Source of the DNA: Alkalibacillus haloalkaliphilus
GTDB taxonomy: Bacteria; Bacillota; Bacilli; Bacillales; Alkalibacillaceae
Assembly: GCF_007991275.1 (NCBI RefSeq)
Contig: NZ_BJYA01000004.1
Coordinates: 56,737-120,736 of the forward strand
Direction: 5' to 3'
Length of the DNA: 64,000 nt
Under the pieces are notes generated by a model. It was not told the DNA's origin. It searched no databases and saw nothing but the letters and a program-made list of their open reading frames with translations. The first letter of the stretch is position 1, and each line of letters opens with the position of its first letter. Shown one piece after another: positions 50,992-60,115 of this stretch. The position numbers and the translations under genes are program-made.

Positions 50992-52083
50992 TTATTTCTC
51001 AATTCTTAAGATCGGTTTAATTGTTTCACCATTTTTAGAATCTTCAAAGGCTTGGTTAATCTCTTCAAAGTCATAGAATTTAATCAGTTTATCGAATGGG
51101 AATTGTCCTGCTTTGTAGTAATCAACTAATTCTGGTATGAAGACATTTGGTACTGAATCACCTTCAATGACACCTACCATTGTTTTCCCTTCAGCCATTA
51201 AGTCATTGTGCACGTCGATATCCATTTCAGGAGTTACACCGACAATCGCAGAAACACCTAGTGGACGTAATGCTTGTAAACTTTGTCGAACGACTCGTGG
51301 AACACCTGTAGTTTCTATTGCATACGTCGTACCACCGTTTGTTAGTTCATTAATTTCTTCTAATACATCAACATTTGATCCATTTAATGTGTGTGTCGCG
51401 CCAAGCTCTTTAGCTAACTCTAATCGTGAATCGTGTAAGTCAACAGCAATAATTGTTTTACACCCAGCTATTTTTGCTGCCATCACTGCACTTAAACCAA
51501 CTGCACCTGCACCGTAAATAGCAATGGTTGAACCAAACTCTGGTTTAATTCTATTTAGGACAGTACCAGCCCCAGTCTGAATACCACACCCTAAAGGACC
51601 TAACAAAGCTATATCCACATCTTTATCCACTTTGACAACATTACGCTCGTGAGCAACGGCATATGTACCAAAAGACGATTGGCCAAAAAATGTTGAAAGC
51701 GGTTGGTCGTCTTTAGATAATCGATGTGTCGAGTCGTCATGCTTACCACCAAAATTTAATTCATTGAAGGTCTCACACACTGTTGGGTGACCCGTTAAAC
51801 AATGATTACATTCTCCGCAATGGGCAAAAGATAATACAACATGATCGCCTTTTTCTTGACGGGTAACTCCATCACCAACTTCTTCTACAATACCTGAGCC
51901 TTCATGTCCAAGCACTGCAGGTAGAGGTGCAATCGCTTCATCACGTGCAACTGCATCCGTATGGCAAACACCAGTCGCAACAATATTCACTAAAACTTCA
52001 TTGGCTTTAGGTGCTGCCAATTCTACTTCTTCAAAACTAAATTCTTTGCCTTGTCCTTCCGTTACTGCAGCTTTAATCTTCAT
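50992..52083 (-). CDS. Zinc-dependent alcohol dehydrogenase (aryl-alcohol type), tandem copy 2
   Basis: Protein of 363 aa with the same landmarks as its paralogue: GVCHTDA, LGHEGSG, four structural Cys (CGECNHC...C), GPLGCGIQTGAG, YGAGAVGLSA and AVDLHDSR. A 137-nt gap separates the two genes; a separate AGGAGG site is present. Upstream (52084-52255) is AT-rich promoter sequence without recognisable operator. Confidence 0.9.
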   Translation of the reverse strand: MKIKAAVTEGQGKEFSFEEVELAAPKANEVLVNIVATGVCHTDAVARDEAIAPLPAVLGHEGSGIVEEVGDGVTRQEKGDHVVLSFAHCGECNHCLTGHPTVCETFNELNFGGKHDDSTHRLSKDDQPLSTFFGQSSFGTYAVAHERNVVKVDKDVDIALLGPLGCGIQTGAGTVLNRIKPEFGSTIAIYGAGAVGLSAVMAAKIAGCKTIIAVDLHDSRLELAKELGATHTLNGSNVDVLEEINELTNGGTTYAIETTGVPRVVRQSLQALRPLGVSAIVGVTPEMDIDVHNDLMAEGKTMVGVIEGDSVPNVFIPELVDYYKAGQFPFDKLIKFYDFEEINQAFEDSKNGETIKPILRIEK

Positions 52084-52255
52084 AATGAACCTCCTTGAAT
52101 TTAAATGAACGATCTAACTGTTATAGTTAGTTAATTTTCACTTTAATATTAAGAAATTGTTTACACGCAATCCGCTTTAATAGTATAACCATGACAGCAT
52201 TAAGATTTTCATTTACTTGTGATAAGCTCACAGGACCGCCATTATAAATAAAAAT

Positions 52256-52287
52256 AAGCCCAGATTTCCTTTAAGAAACCTGGGCTT
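52256..52287 (-). terminator. Terminator downstream of the GNAT gene at 52463
   Basis: AAGCCCAGATTTC / GAAACCTGGGCTT stem (one mismatch), T-rich on the minus strand. It is 175 nt beyond the GNAT stop codon; the stretch 52288-52462 holds nothing recognisable. Confidence 0.6.
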
Positions 52288-52462
52288 GAGTCTTGAATTT
52301 TTATCTAAACACTACATGTCTAATGTCTTTTGAGGATTTATATTACTTATATTTATATAAACTAAAACAGGAAAAGCTCTCTAACTTAATTAGTTACAGA
52401 GATTTTTACCCACTCATTAATCTATCAATTTTAATTGATAAGTATTGAATACTAAAATAATT

Positions 52463-53227
52463 CTATCCAATAACATAAGTTTCATATTCAGTCTTAAATT
52501 TATAACCCAGTTTCTCAGCTAACTTAACTGATTCCATATTGGCCGCATCCCAGCTTGGGTAAAGCCCTTGACTTAAGCACTCTAAAATAAGTGCAGAAGC
52601 TGTAATCGTTGCTAAGCCTTTTCTTCTATAATCAGGATGTGTTGCAACTTCAATCTCAATACCATCATCGTATATACTAAATGAGGTTGCCCCACAGACA
52701 GCTTTACCTTTGTGCAGAATAACAAAGCCCATTCCTCTATCTAAAAAGTCTTTAGTGGAATTAAATTGACTTATAAAGTCTTCAGAAAGCTCATGCAATG
52801 AAGGGTCTTCTGCCAACGTTAAGTCAATTGGTTTTAGTTCATATCCTTCTGGTATGTCTGCTAGATTCTTTTTAATGTGGTCTTGATTTAAATGATTGGG
52901 ATTTTTATAAAACTCATACCTTTTGATTTTTTCAAAGGATCCTTTATGCAGTGCTTCAATTTTCTTCTTCCACTCTTCGGTCTTAACAGTCGCAAGTGTG
53001 AAGTCAGGTAAGTTATGCAGTAGTTCATTCGCTTCATCAGCATCAGGGTCTCCTGCATAGAATACAAAAATTCCAACAATGATTTGTGCTACCGTTGGAT
53101 GATTGAGATCATCCACGTATGCACTGCCCATATGACCTTGTAAGCATGATGAAACAACAGTGTCATCAAAGTCTTTAAATAATGTCGCTAATTTTTCTCT
53201 TTCTTGGATTTCTACATAATGAATCAT
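52463..53227 (-). CDS. GNAT acetyltransferase (PF12746 type)
   Basis: Protein of 254 aa with a two-part layout: an N-terminal non-catalytic domain and a C-terminal GNAT domain with EIEVATHPDYRRKGLATITASALI, then WDAANMESVKLAEKLGYKF. This matches the 'GNAT acetyltransferase' PF12746 family. Acceptor unknown. AGGAGGAAC precedes the ATG. Confidence 0.85.
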   Translation of the reverse strand: MIHYVEIQEREKLATLFKDFDDTVVSSCLQGHMGSAYVDDLNHPTVAQIIVGIFVFYAGDPDADEANELLHNLPDFTLATVKTEEWKKKIEALHKGSFEKIKRYEFYKNPNHLNQDHIKKNLADIPEGYELKPIDLTLAEDPSLHELSEDFISQFNSTKDFLDRGMGFVILHKGKAVCGATSFSIYDDGIEIEVATHPDYRRKGLATITASALILECLSQGLYPSWDAANMESVKLAEKLGYKFKTEYETYVIG

Positions 53228-53292
53228 ATTTCTTGTTCCTCCTAATTTGCTAAGAACAAGAATGTTAGGATGTACAGTGTTGTTACCTCGTC

Positions 53293-53385
53293 TTAATTAT
53301 TCTCCACCTTATTTTTGTACAGTACATATTGGGTAACATCGTTTTCTTGTTCTCGCTTTTTTGCTTTAATTTTTCTCAATACCAC
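53293..53385 (-). CDS. Possible 30-aa basic peptide
   Basis: GTG at 53385 with AAGGAGGGTG just upstream opens a 30-codon frame (MVLRKIKAKKREQENDVTQY...). Only the unusually strong site supports it. The rest of the 53228-53588 gap is AT-rich promoter-like sequence. Confidence 0.4.
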   Translation of the reverse strand: MVLRKIKAKKREQENDVTQYVLYKNKVENN

Positions 53386-53588
53386 AATATCACCCTCCTT
53401 CAACATTTTTCCTAACATTTCAAATATACAGAATTTCACTCACCTTGTAAACTTAAGGAAAAGGTTTTTCGTACATTTCAGCGTATATACATTTAAAATA
53501 GTTTACCAACACTCCAACACCGGCCCACCCATTTCACCAATCTAAACATATGATGTAATGTACTATAGTGATAAAGGAGGTACTCGTC

Positions 53589-53684
53589 ATGGGATACACT
53601 GGAGGACGTTACGGTGATTCTTTTGTGCTGGTTGTCGTGTTGTTTATTTTACTAATTATTGTTGGCGCTTCTTTTTACTGCTAA
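53589..53684 (+). CDS. YjcZ-family small sporulation membrane peptide
   Basis: 31 aa: MGYTGGRYGDSFVLVVVLFILLIIVGASFYC is split here as a Gly/Tyr-rich head (to residue 11) and the LFILLIIVG helix typical of the YjcZ/PF09680 family found in Bacillus spores. AAAGGAGGT precedes the ATG. A second member lies at 60892. Confidence 0.85.
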   Translation: MGYTGGRYGDSFVLVVVLFILLIIVGASFYC

Positions 53685-53741
53685 AGGTTGCAACCTGATT
53701 TTCCAACCTTCTAACGCGAGTTTGGATAAACCTAATGTATG

Positions 53742-53775
53742 AAAAGCCCCTTAACTTTTTAGCTAAGGGGCTTTT
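53742..53775. terminator. Bidirectional terminator
   Basis: Twelve-bp perfect stem AAAAGCCCCTTA / TAAGGGGCTTTT. The EamA gene's stop codon lies inside the loop. Confidence 0.88.
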
Positions 53776-54709
53776 TAGTATTGGGCTGATATTCATCTCG
53801 TGGTTTTTTCACTTTTACTTTCGCCTTAAATGAAAACACCGTTAAGAACAACGAGGCAAACAACAGGACAAATCCGAATAGTTGCCAGCCAGTTAAAATC
53901 TCATTAAACACAACGACTCCAACAATAACGGCAATTACAATCTCGATTGAGGCTAGAATTGTCGCTTTGCTTGATTCGACATAGGCAAGGCCGTTTGTGA
54001 AAAGTAAATAAGCTACAATTGTTGATATAATAACAATTCCGAGTATATTTAGCCATACGTCTCCGTGTGCGAATGCTTCGTAGTTTTGCCAGATTCCGCT
54101 TGTTGGGATTAAAAATAGCGAACCGCAAACCATCGCGTACGTCGTAATCGTAAATGGGTGGTACCAGCGGCTGACGTCTTTGCCGATCAGGCTATACGTC
54201 GAACAGAAAAAGCCAGCTAGTAGGCCGTATATAATCGTTTGGATTGTTAATGAGAATTCGCCAATTGGGAAGAATTCGATCGCAAATGCACTTCCTGTGA
54301 TCGTCATAAGAATGGCTAAGATTTTAGTTACGGTAAGAGCTTCATTAAAGAAGATTTTAGCTATGATGGCTGCAAAGACAGGTGAAGTATAGACGAATAC
54401 GACGGCGACTGAAAGTGATGCAAGGTCCATCACTTGGAAATAAAACCAATTGAATAATGCAATACTGACAACGCCAAGTGCAATAAAATAAGGTAAATCG
54501 ATCAATCGAATCTTCAAATAACTTCTGGCTAATAGTGCTAACATCGTGAGTAGGATTAAGCTGGAAAATGTTAAGCGAAGTGTGACGACTTGCCATGGTG
54601 TGAAACCGTAGTCATACAAGTTTTGGACGAATAAGCCTGTTAAGCCCCAAAAGCCTGCACCCAGAATCACCATTCCATAGGCAATAAAGTTATTCATTCT
54701 CATTCTCAT
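53759..54709 (-). CDS. EamA/DMT-family transporter
   Basis: Protein of 316 aa with ten membrane helices in two EamA repeats (first about 10-145, second about 155-298) and a basic cytoplasmic tail. Opening GAGFWGLTGLFVQNLYDYG and the helix-4 VFVYTSPVFAAI are family features. Members export amino acids or metabolites; the substrate is unknown. GGGAGGG precedes the ATG. The leader contains a TCAAACT/AGTTTGA hairpin but no riboswitch I could identify. Confidence 0.9.
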   Translation of the reverse strand: MRMRMNNFIAYGMVILGAGFWGLTGLFVQNLYDYGFTPWQVVTLRLTFSSLILLTMLALLARSYLKIRLIDLPYFIALGVVSIALFNWFYFQVMDLASLSVAVVFVYTSPVFAAIIAKIFFNEALTVTKILAILMTITGSAFAIEFFPIGEFSLTIQTIIYGLLAGFFCSTYSLIGKDVSRWYHPFTITTYAMVCGSLFLIPTSGIWQNYEAFAHGDVWLNILGIVIISTIVAYLLFTNGLAYVESSKATILASIEIVIAVIVGVVVFNEILTGWQLFGFVLLFASLFLTVFSFKAKVKVKKPRDEYQPNTKKPLS

Positions 54710-54910
54710 CGTTAAACCCTCCCTTTTCTCTCTATCTACCAGGTTCAGGTCAAACTACTAAGAAGTTTGATTTAATTTGTGTCAAGCTAGTTCATCTTAC
54801 AACGCTTAGCGCTTATAAGCAACCTTTTTGATGAAAAAATATTTTGGCAAATTTTGCGGTTGAGGAGTGCTGCGGTGTGGCGGTGGATGAAGGGTTGGAG
54901 GTTGTTAGAT

Positions 54911-55265
54911 TTTTTGGCGATTGAGGTCTCGATTTTGGCGTTCGGGGAAATTATTTGGCGTTCGTGGCCTGGGTTCTGGCGCTCACGAGATTTATTTGGC
55001 GCTCGCGGATTGGATTCTGGCGTTCATGCGATTGATTTGGCGTTCGCGGATTGGATTCTGGCGTTCATGCGATTGATTTGGCGTTCGCGGATTGGATTCT
55101 GGCGCTCACGAGATTTATTTGGCGTTCGCAATATTTCACCGACGTTTTTTATCAGCGCTCAGGATGATTTATCAGCGTTCGTTAATTTTTATCGGCGTTC
55201 ACGGAATGTTTATCAGCGTTCACCAACTTTTATCAGCGCTCAAGCTAACTTATCAGCGCTCGCCC
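54911..55265. repeat. Mosaic array of TTTGGCGYTCG and TTATCAGCGYTC motifs
   Basis: About ten copies of TTTGGCG[TC]TC or TCTGGCG[TC]TC in paired 20-21 nt units (dimers of about 42 nt, two consecutive dimers identical) are followed by about six copies of TTTATC[AG]GCG[TC]TC. It is the reverse complement in order and sequence of the 14168-14422 array. Long open frames through it have no ribosome-binding site. Confidence 0.9.
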
Positions 55266-55317
55266 AATGTCAGCTTTCTAACAAACAAAAAAGACAACTC
55301 CCAGTTTGGAAGATGCC

Positions 55318-55749
55318 TTAATCAGTTTCATTTTCGTTTATAATGTTGTAGATGTTTTGCGCGATTTCATTTATGTTTCGGTTTTCGACTGAGTGGTTGA
55401 TTGTTTGAGAGATTTCTCTTCTCGTCTCTGGCTCTAGCTCTAGGACGTGGTGATCAACTGACGTTAGCTGTTGATGAACTACACTCATCGTTTGCCATAC
55501 TTCACGCGAATAGTCTGAGTCATCCATTGAATTACGCGACAACTCCTCAATATGATCAAACGTTTGGCTCATCCTTGCATAGTGCTCTTCTGTCATTTCA
55601 TCTTGAATTTGGAATGCGGCATCAAACATCAACCGGTTTAAAGTTTGTTCGACGTTTTCTTCGCTGTTCTGATTGAATAAGCTAAATATGATGACAATGT
55701 TTAAGGTGATCGATGCTGTTAACGCTATTAGTAGAATTTTAGATTTCAT
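55318..55749 (-). CDS. Hypothetical membrane-anchored helical protein
   Basis: Protein of 143 aa with one N-terminal membrane helix (about 5-24) and a helical, acidic extracellular part (MTEEHYARMSQTFDHIEEL). AAGGAGC precedes the ATG. The repeat array lies directly downstream. No family recognised. Confidence 0.7.
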   Translation of the reverse strand: MKSKILLIALTASITLNIVIIFSLFNQNSEENVEQTLNRLMFDAAFQIQDEMTEEHYARMSQTFDHIEELSRNSMDDSDYSREVWQTMSVVHQQLTSVDHHVLELEPETRREISQTINHSVENRNINEIAQNIYNIINENETD

Positions 55750-55784
55750 TGCTAGCGCTCCTTACAAAAAAACGAACCAACACA

Positions 55785-56153
55785 TTAAATAGGTTGATTC
55801 GCTTTATGGATTTTAACAAATTCTTCTAGTATATAATTAAAGTCTTCTGGATGAAGTTTCCCTATATAATCATGTTTTTTTACGATCTTCTTAAACTGGG
55901 CTTTAGAAATTTCAATCAATCTATACCCTCTACACCATGAAGGTTCAGAAAGTCCAGACTTACGCCAATTAGGAATTGGAATCTTAAATTGATCATAATA
56001 AGAAATTGGGTGTTTTCTGCCTTTAGTTGTTGTTGAAATCAATAAAAGTATTTCTTCTTCATGTTCACCGAAAATAATTACGGGTCGATTTTTGGATTTA
56101 TTGGGTTGTTCCTCAAATTCTACATCCATATAGTAGATTTCTCCGATTTCCAT
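55785..56153 (-). CDS. PemK/MazF-family toxin
   Basis: Protein of 122 aa: GEIYYMDVEFEEQPNKSKNRPVI, ILLLISTTTKGR and GLSEPSWCRGYRLIEI. This is the PemK/MazF barrel, sequence-specific mRNA interferases, in the divergent Firmicute subgroup. It follows the antitoxin gene by 10 nt, the usual toxin-antitoxin order. Confidence 0.82.
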   Translation of the reverse strand: MEIGEIYYMDVEFEEQPNKSKNRPVIIFGEHEEEILLLISTTTKGRKHPISYYDQFKIPIPNWRKSGLSEPSWCRGYRLIEISKAQFKKIVKKHDYIGKLHPEDFNYILEEFVKIHKANQPI

Positions 56154-56163
56154 TGCACTCTAC

Positions 56164-56319
56164 CTAATCGTTTTCCCCCATAATATATCGGTGACTTTCT
56201 TTGTTTTGATCAAATTTTAATTTTCCATCTTCAATTTTTGGCTTTACTGAAAGTTCCTTTAACTCTTTAGAAGATAATGGTATTTTTTTATAACCTTGTT
56301 CTTTAGAAACAGTATTCAT
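56164..56319 (-). CDS. Putative antitoxin of the PemK module
   Basis: 51 aa: MNTVSKEQGYKKIPLSSKEL then KELSVKPKIEDGKLKFDQNK and a short end. ATG at 56319 with AGGATGATGAT upstream. Its size, charge and position suggest the antitoxin; it lacks a recognisable DNA-binding domain and is shorter than typical MazE or PemI. Confidence 0.65.
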   Translation of the reverse strand: MNTVSKEQGYKKIPLSSKELKELSVKPKIEDGKLKFDQNKESHRYIMGEND

Positions 56320-56484
56320 ATCATCATCCTTACAACACATACACGATCACCACCAAACTATATATGTAGTAACAGTATATGTCATTTCTATATTATATTA
56401 TACTTTGGTCAAAGCGATCATACAAGCGGCGAGTATGTTGAATTATTGCTGTGTAAACCGATAATTCATTTATGCCCGCCTTCA

Positions 56485-56760
56485 CTAAACACTCGCCTTT
56501 TTATACCTTAAGAAATATTGAACCACTAAGTGAGCTATAACACCGATCGCAAAAAATAGTGCAAGCCCCATCAAACGTGCTTCGATCGCAAACCGAGTCT
56601 CATAAACTTCAATAATAAACAGTGGCAAGCCGAATAATGTTGGTGCGTAATTTATAGTGTAGCCTAGTACAAGCATTAATAGAGCCGAAATAAACAACAG
56701 TAGCGATAATATTATGGTTACATGCACACCGGTTAACAATACTTTTAAAAAGCTTTTCAT
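56485..56760 (-). CDS. Hypothetical membrane protein
   Basis: Protein of 91 aa with three hydrophobic segments and a basic end. ATG at 56760 with AAAGGTGA. It starts 10 nt after the cupin gene, so they are co-transcribed. No family recognised. Confidence 0.68.
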   Translation of the reverse strand: MKSFLKVLLTGVHVTIILSLLLFISALLMLVLGYTINYAPTLFGLPLFIIEVYETRFAIEARLMGLALFFAIGVIAHLVVQYFLRYKKASV

Positions 56761-56770
56761 TTTATCACCT

Positions 56771-57331
56771 TTAATCTTTTGCATACTTTTCAATCAACTC
56801 TTGGTCAATGCCTTTCTGTTTCCCTTTTTTCGCTAAGTGATTTATGAAATATTTTAAGAAAAACGGCATTTTGACAACGCGTGAATCTTGCATGTCTAAT
56901 GCTATGGCTGCGTAAGTTTTGTTTTTCGGGACGCCTTTGTCATCTACTTCGCCATCTTCCACCAATCCATATAATATTCGCATTGACTCTTCGAATTGAT
57001 GGGCTGGTGTAATTTTCACTCGAAATGTTACTGGGTTTTTGTCTGATGCGTTTGAAAAGGTGTGATGTGTCTCTTTTGCGACGGTCATTTTGTCGCCTTG
57101 TGTTAGTATGTGTTCTTCTTTACCTTTCGTTACTTTTAGTTGACCATCTCGTACTTCAAATTGTTCTTCAAAGTTGTTATGAAAATGTAGTGGTGGGCCT
57201 TCTCCTGCTGGTGGTAAGTCAACTTCAATGTACTCATAATCCCCATCAGTTTCGCGACTTGTTTCTAAAAATGTAATCTTTTCACCTGTAAGTTTATTTT
57301 TAATTGAACGGGCTTCTTTAACCTCTTGCAT
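56771..57331 (-). CDS. Cupin-domain protein
   Basis: Protein of 186 aa. Cupin motif 1: PLHFHNNFEEQFEV (His, His, Glu), motif 2: ETHHTFSNASDKN. A metal-binding beta-barrel is thus likely; the C-terminal helix region (YFINHLAKKGKQKG) is family-specific. Function unknown. ATG at 57331 with GAGAGGGG. Confidence 0.8.
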   Translation of the reverse strand: MQEVKEARSIKNKLTGEKITFLETSRETDGDYEYIEVDLPPAGEGPPLHFHNNFEEQFEVRDGQLKVTKGKEEHILTQGDKMTVAKETHHTFSNASDKNPVTFRVKITPAHQFEESMRILYGLVEDGEVDDKGVPKNKTYAAIALDMQDSRVVKMPFFLKYFINHLAKKGKQKGIDQELIEKYAKD

Positions 57332-57354
57332 CACATTTCCCCTCTCCATTTATG

Positions 57355-58461
57355 TTATCGCGTCGCTACGATCGAGTTGCGACGGTAAAGCCATGAACCA
57401 ATGATATAGGCAACAATGCCCCATAAAGCCATCACACCAATGTGGAACCAAACAGCACTTGACTCGATCCCAATACTGTAAACCATCGTGTCGCGTAAGC
57501 CTTCAGCAAAGTATGTCAAAGGCAGGACGTGTGCTACAGGGTGCAACCACTCTGGCATCATTTCAATTGGGAAGAATATGCCGCTTAAAAACATCATTAA
57601 AAAGCTAAAAATGTTGGCAACGCCCATGTAGGCTTCCGTTGTTTTACTAAAAGATGAAATAAAATAGCCGATTGCGTTAAATGATAGAGCGCCAACTATA
57701 AATAAAACGACCAAGCCTAATATATTTATATGCAACGTTGCATTAAATAAGAAAACGCCGATTAATGCGAGGACGAAAATTTGAATGACGCTAAATAGTA
57801 ACCGCATCATCATGTCACTTAGTCCGAACAAGCTCATGTTAACAGGTGTCATGCGCAGGCGTTTGATCAGCCCTTTACGGCGCATATCAACTAAGTCAAT
57901 CATGCCGAATAAACCACCTTGCGCGACAGCTAATGCAATTAGTCCGGTTAACAAAAAGTCTTGATAACTTAATTCGTGTTCGCCAGTTGTAACCGTTTGG
58001 AAATCAACCGCGTACGTTTCAGATGCGCCAACAACTTGTAAGTTCATTTGTTGGACAATGTTACTTAAAACGCCTGATACAACTTGGGTCGTCGTGCTTT
58101 GTTCGTCTTCGGCATTGACCAAAAACAAGACGTCGGAATCTTCTTCTGATTGCGGCAAGACAATCGCAGCTGTGACGTCTTGGTCTTTAATAAGTTGTTC
58201 TGCTTCTGATTGGCTTTCTAATTGATGGTCGACATTCAATACTGGAATGACTTCGATTTGGTCAGAAATCGCCGTTGAGACTTCATTCGGATTCTCTTCA
58301 ACTACCGCAACAGATGCTTCGAACTCATCATCTGAATCGGCGAAAATTAACATAAAAATAACCATTAATATAACCGGGAAAAACAATCCCCAAAACCATG
58401 CCTGCTTTTCTCGAAATGTCATTTTTAAATGCATCAAAAACATTTGTTTAAACTGATTCAT
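57355..58461 (-). CDS. ABC-2 type transporter permease
   Basis: Protein of 368 aa: membrane helix 1 (about 21-40), a large extracytoplasmic domain, then five C-terminal helices with MRRKGLIKRLRMTPV and LMMFLSGIFFPIEMMPEWL, typical of ABC-2 exporters (YhgE/DrrB-like). Partner ATPase is directly upstream (1-nt gap). Exports drugs, lipids or peptides; the substrate is unknown. Confidence 0.9.
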   Translation of the reverse strand: MNQFKQMFLMHLKMTFREKQAWFWGLFFPVILMVIFMLIFADSDDEFEASVAVVEENPNEVSTAISDQIEVIPVLNVDHQLESQSEAEQLIKDQDVTAAIVLPQSEEDSDVLFLVNAEDEQSTTTQVVSGVLSNIVQQMNLQVVGASETYAVDFQTVTTGEHELSYQDFLLTGLIALAVAQGGLFGMIDLVDMRRKGLIKRLRMTPVNMSLFGLSDMMMRLLFSVIQIFVLALIGVFLFNATLHINILGLVVLFIVGALSFNAIGYFISSFSKTTEAYMGVANIFSFLMMFLSGIFFPIEMMPEWLHPVAHVLPLTYFAEGLRDTMVYSIGIESSAVWFHIGVMALWGIVAYIIGSWLYRRNSIVATR

Positions 58462-58462
58462 T

Positions 58463-59392
58463 TTAATCTCGCCATTCCTTTCCTGTGAACTCTATGAAGA
58501 CATCTTCTAAACTCATTTCGCGAATCGATATTTGATCAACTTGGTAGTTTTGTTGTTTCGTATAGTTAAAGAGTTCGAGTAATGTGTACTCAGGGTCTTC
58601 TGTCCAAATTTTCAACTCGGTTGAGTCGCGGTCAATGCGCGAAACGACGGTTAATTTATTTAAAATTTTCTCCGAGTTGATTGCCGCTTCTTCATGTTCT
58701 AAAAATGATAAACGCACTTCTCGCTCGACAGTTAATCTTTTTATAAGGGAATCTGGCTGATCAATCGTGACGATTTCACCTTGATCGATAATACAGACAC
58801 GATCGCTTAACTGTTCGGCTTCATCCATGTAGTGCGTCGTTAAAATAATCGTTTTATCTAAGTTTTTAAGACGCAAAATAATATCCCACAAGTTACGTCG
58901 TGCTTGCGGGTCAAGTCCTGTTGTCGGCTCATCTAAAAATATTATTTCTGGATCACCAATCATCGCCAAGCCGATTGCAAGCCTTTGACGTTGACCACCT
59001 GATAGATTACGAACTTGCTTATCTTTGTGCTCGGTTAAATTGACTGTTTTAAGAATTTCTTCTTCTGGTCTATTTTTATCGTAAAAAGATGCGAACAACT
59101 GCAAATGTTCACTCGGTGTTAGTAGGTCGAACATCGCACTTAACTGCGGCTGGACACCGATTTTCTTTTTAATCGCATCTCCATTCTTTTTCCAATTTAA
59201 TTCACCAAACTTGATTTCACCTTGATCGGGCGGAACGAGTCCTTCGATCATTTCCAGTGTTGTCGTCTTTCCCGCTCCATTCGGTCCAATAATCGTAAAC
59301 ACTTCACCTTGCTTGACTTGAAAACTAACACCTTGTACTGCTTGAACCGTTCCAAACGATTTCATTAGATGATTTACTTCTAACACGTGCAT
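58463..59392 (-). CDS. ABC transporter ATP-binding protein (DrrA-like)
   Basis: Protein of 309 aa. Walker A GPNGAGKTTT, Q-loop, signature LSGGQRQRL, Walker B IIFLDEPTTGLD, switch His in TTHYMDEAEQ; the C-terminal DUF4162-like extension is typical of drug exporters. ATG at 59392 with GGAGGGG. Operon with the ABC-2 permease. Confidence 0.93.
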   Translation of the reverse strand: MHVLEVNHLMKSFGTVQAVQGVSFQVKQGEVFTIIGPNGAGKTTTLEMIEGLVPPDQGEIKFGELNWKKNGDAIKKKIGVQPQLSAMFDLLTPSEHLQLFASFYDKNRPEEEILKTVNLTEHKDKQVRNLSGGQRQRLAIGLAMIGDPEIIFLDEPTTGLDPQARRNLWDIILRLKNLDKTIILTTHYMDEAEQLSDRVCIIDQGEIVTIDQPDSLIKRLTVEREVRLSFLEHEEAAINSEKILNKLTVVSRIDRDSTELKIWTEDPEYTLLELFNYTKQQNYQVDQISIREMSLEDVFIEFTGKEWRD

Positions 59393-59539
59393 ACGCACCC
59401 CTCCCACATCTATATAAGACGTTTGTAATCGAGAAAGGTTTCATTTTTAGAGAAGAATTTTGAATTTTTTAATTATTAGGTGCCGATGTTAGGAAAAATA
59501 TGTTAACATGGAGGTGATGGTTGTAATGGAGGTATTGTG

Positions 59540-59971
59540 ATGGTTTATCGAGCATGGCCTTATCTATGGTTTGCTATTTTAGATTTATTTTTAATTATAA
59601 CAGTCGGATTTGAGCTTACTAGAGGCGTTGTCGATCCAATTAAGATTACTGTAATTGTCGTTTTCACTTTAACCATTTTTTTAAACTTTAAATTGAAGTT
59701 AGATACTGAGTCGATTACTTATGAAATTTATTATTTTAACCTTCGTGTTCACCAAAAAGTAGCGTACGTTGATGACATTCAAGAGATCCGATTCAAGCGT
59801 GTCGGTTGGAAGCAAAGCTCTGCGAAAATCATCTTGCCGGGGAAATTTAATATAAGAGTCGTCTCCTTCAAGCCTAAAGAAGTTTTCAAGGCATTAGCTG
59901 AATACGATGTCCCGAAACATAAATCGGAAGACTACTTAGTTCTAGAGAAATTTGCTGGGCGTGAAGGGTGA
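59540..59971 (+). CDS. Bacterial PH-domain-like membrane protein
   Basis: Protein of 143 aa with two N-terminal membrane helices (about 8-26, 33-50) followed by a beta-rich domain (TESITYEIYYFNLRVHQKVAY, IQEIRFKRVGWKQSS) resembling bacterial PH/EbsA-type domains. ATG at 59540 with GGAGG. Function unknown. Confidence 0.7.
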   Translation: MVYRAWPYLWFAILDLFLIITVGFELTRGVVDPIKITVIVVFTLTIFLNFKLKLDTESITYEIYYFNLRVHQKVAYVDDIQEIRFKRVGWKQSSAKIILPGKFNIRVVSFKPKEVFKALAEYDVPKHKSEDYLVLEKFAGREG

Positions 59972-60090
59972 TTGTTGTCGGATGAGGAAGGTTTAGTGTC
60001 GGATTAAGTAGGGTTATTGTTGGACAAAGTGAGCTGAATGTCGGACGAAGAGCTTTTATTGTCGGACGGGACCCTCTTATTGCCGAATAA
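59971..60090. repeat. Array of TTGTCGGAC motif, about 21-22 nt period
   Basis: Five copies (GTTGTCGGATGA, AGTGTCGGATTA, ATTGTTGGACAA, AATGTCGGACGA, ATTGTCGGACGG) end in one ATTGCCGAATAA unit, linking this family with the 6288-6590 arrays. Confidence 0.75.
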
Positions 60091-60115
60091 ATAAACTTTA
60101 TTTGGAGGTCGTTTT

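Noticed and set aside
54720..54840. TPP riboswitch in the EamA leader
   Set aside because: The minus strand contains GACCTGAACCTGGTAGAT, reminiscent of the 3' TPP arm, but the 5' half (CTGAGA core) is missing and the gene is not thiamine related.
54854..55343. 155-codon and 83-codon frames rich in WRS/FWRS repeats
   Set aside because: Products of the short-motif array. The repeats alternate 20 and 21 nt, there is no start signal, and reverse-complement copies elsewhere are equally open.
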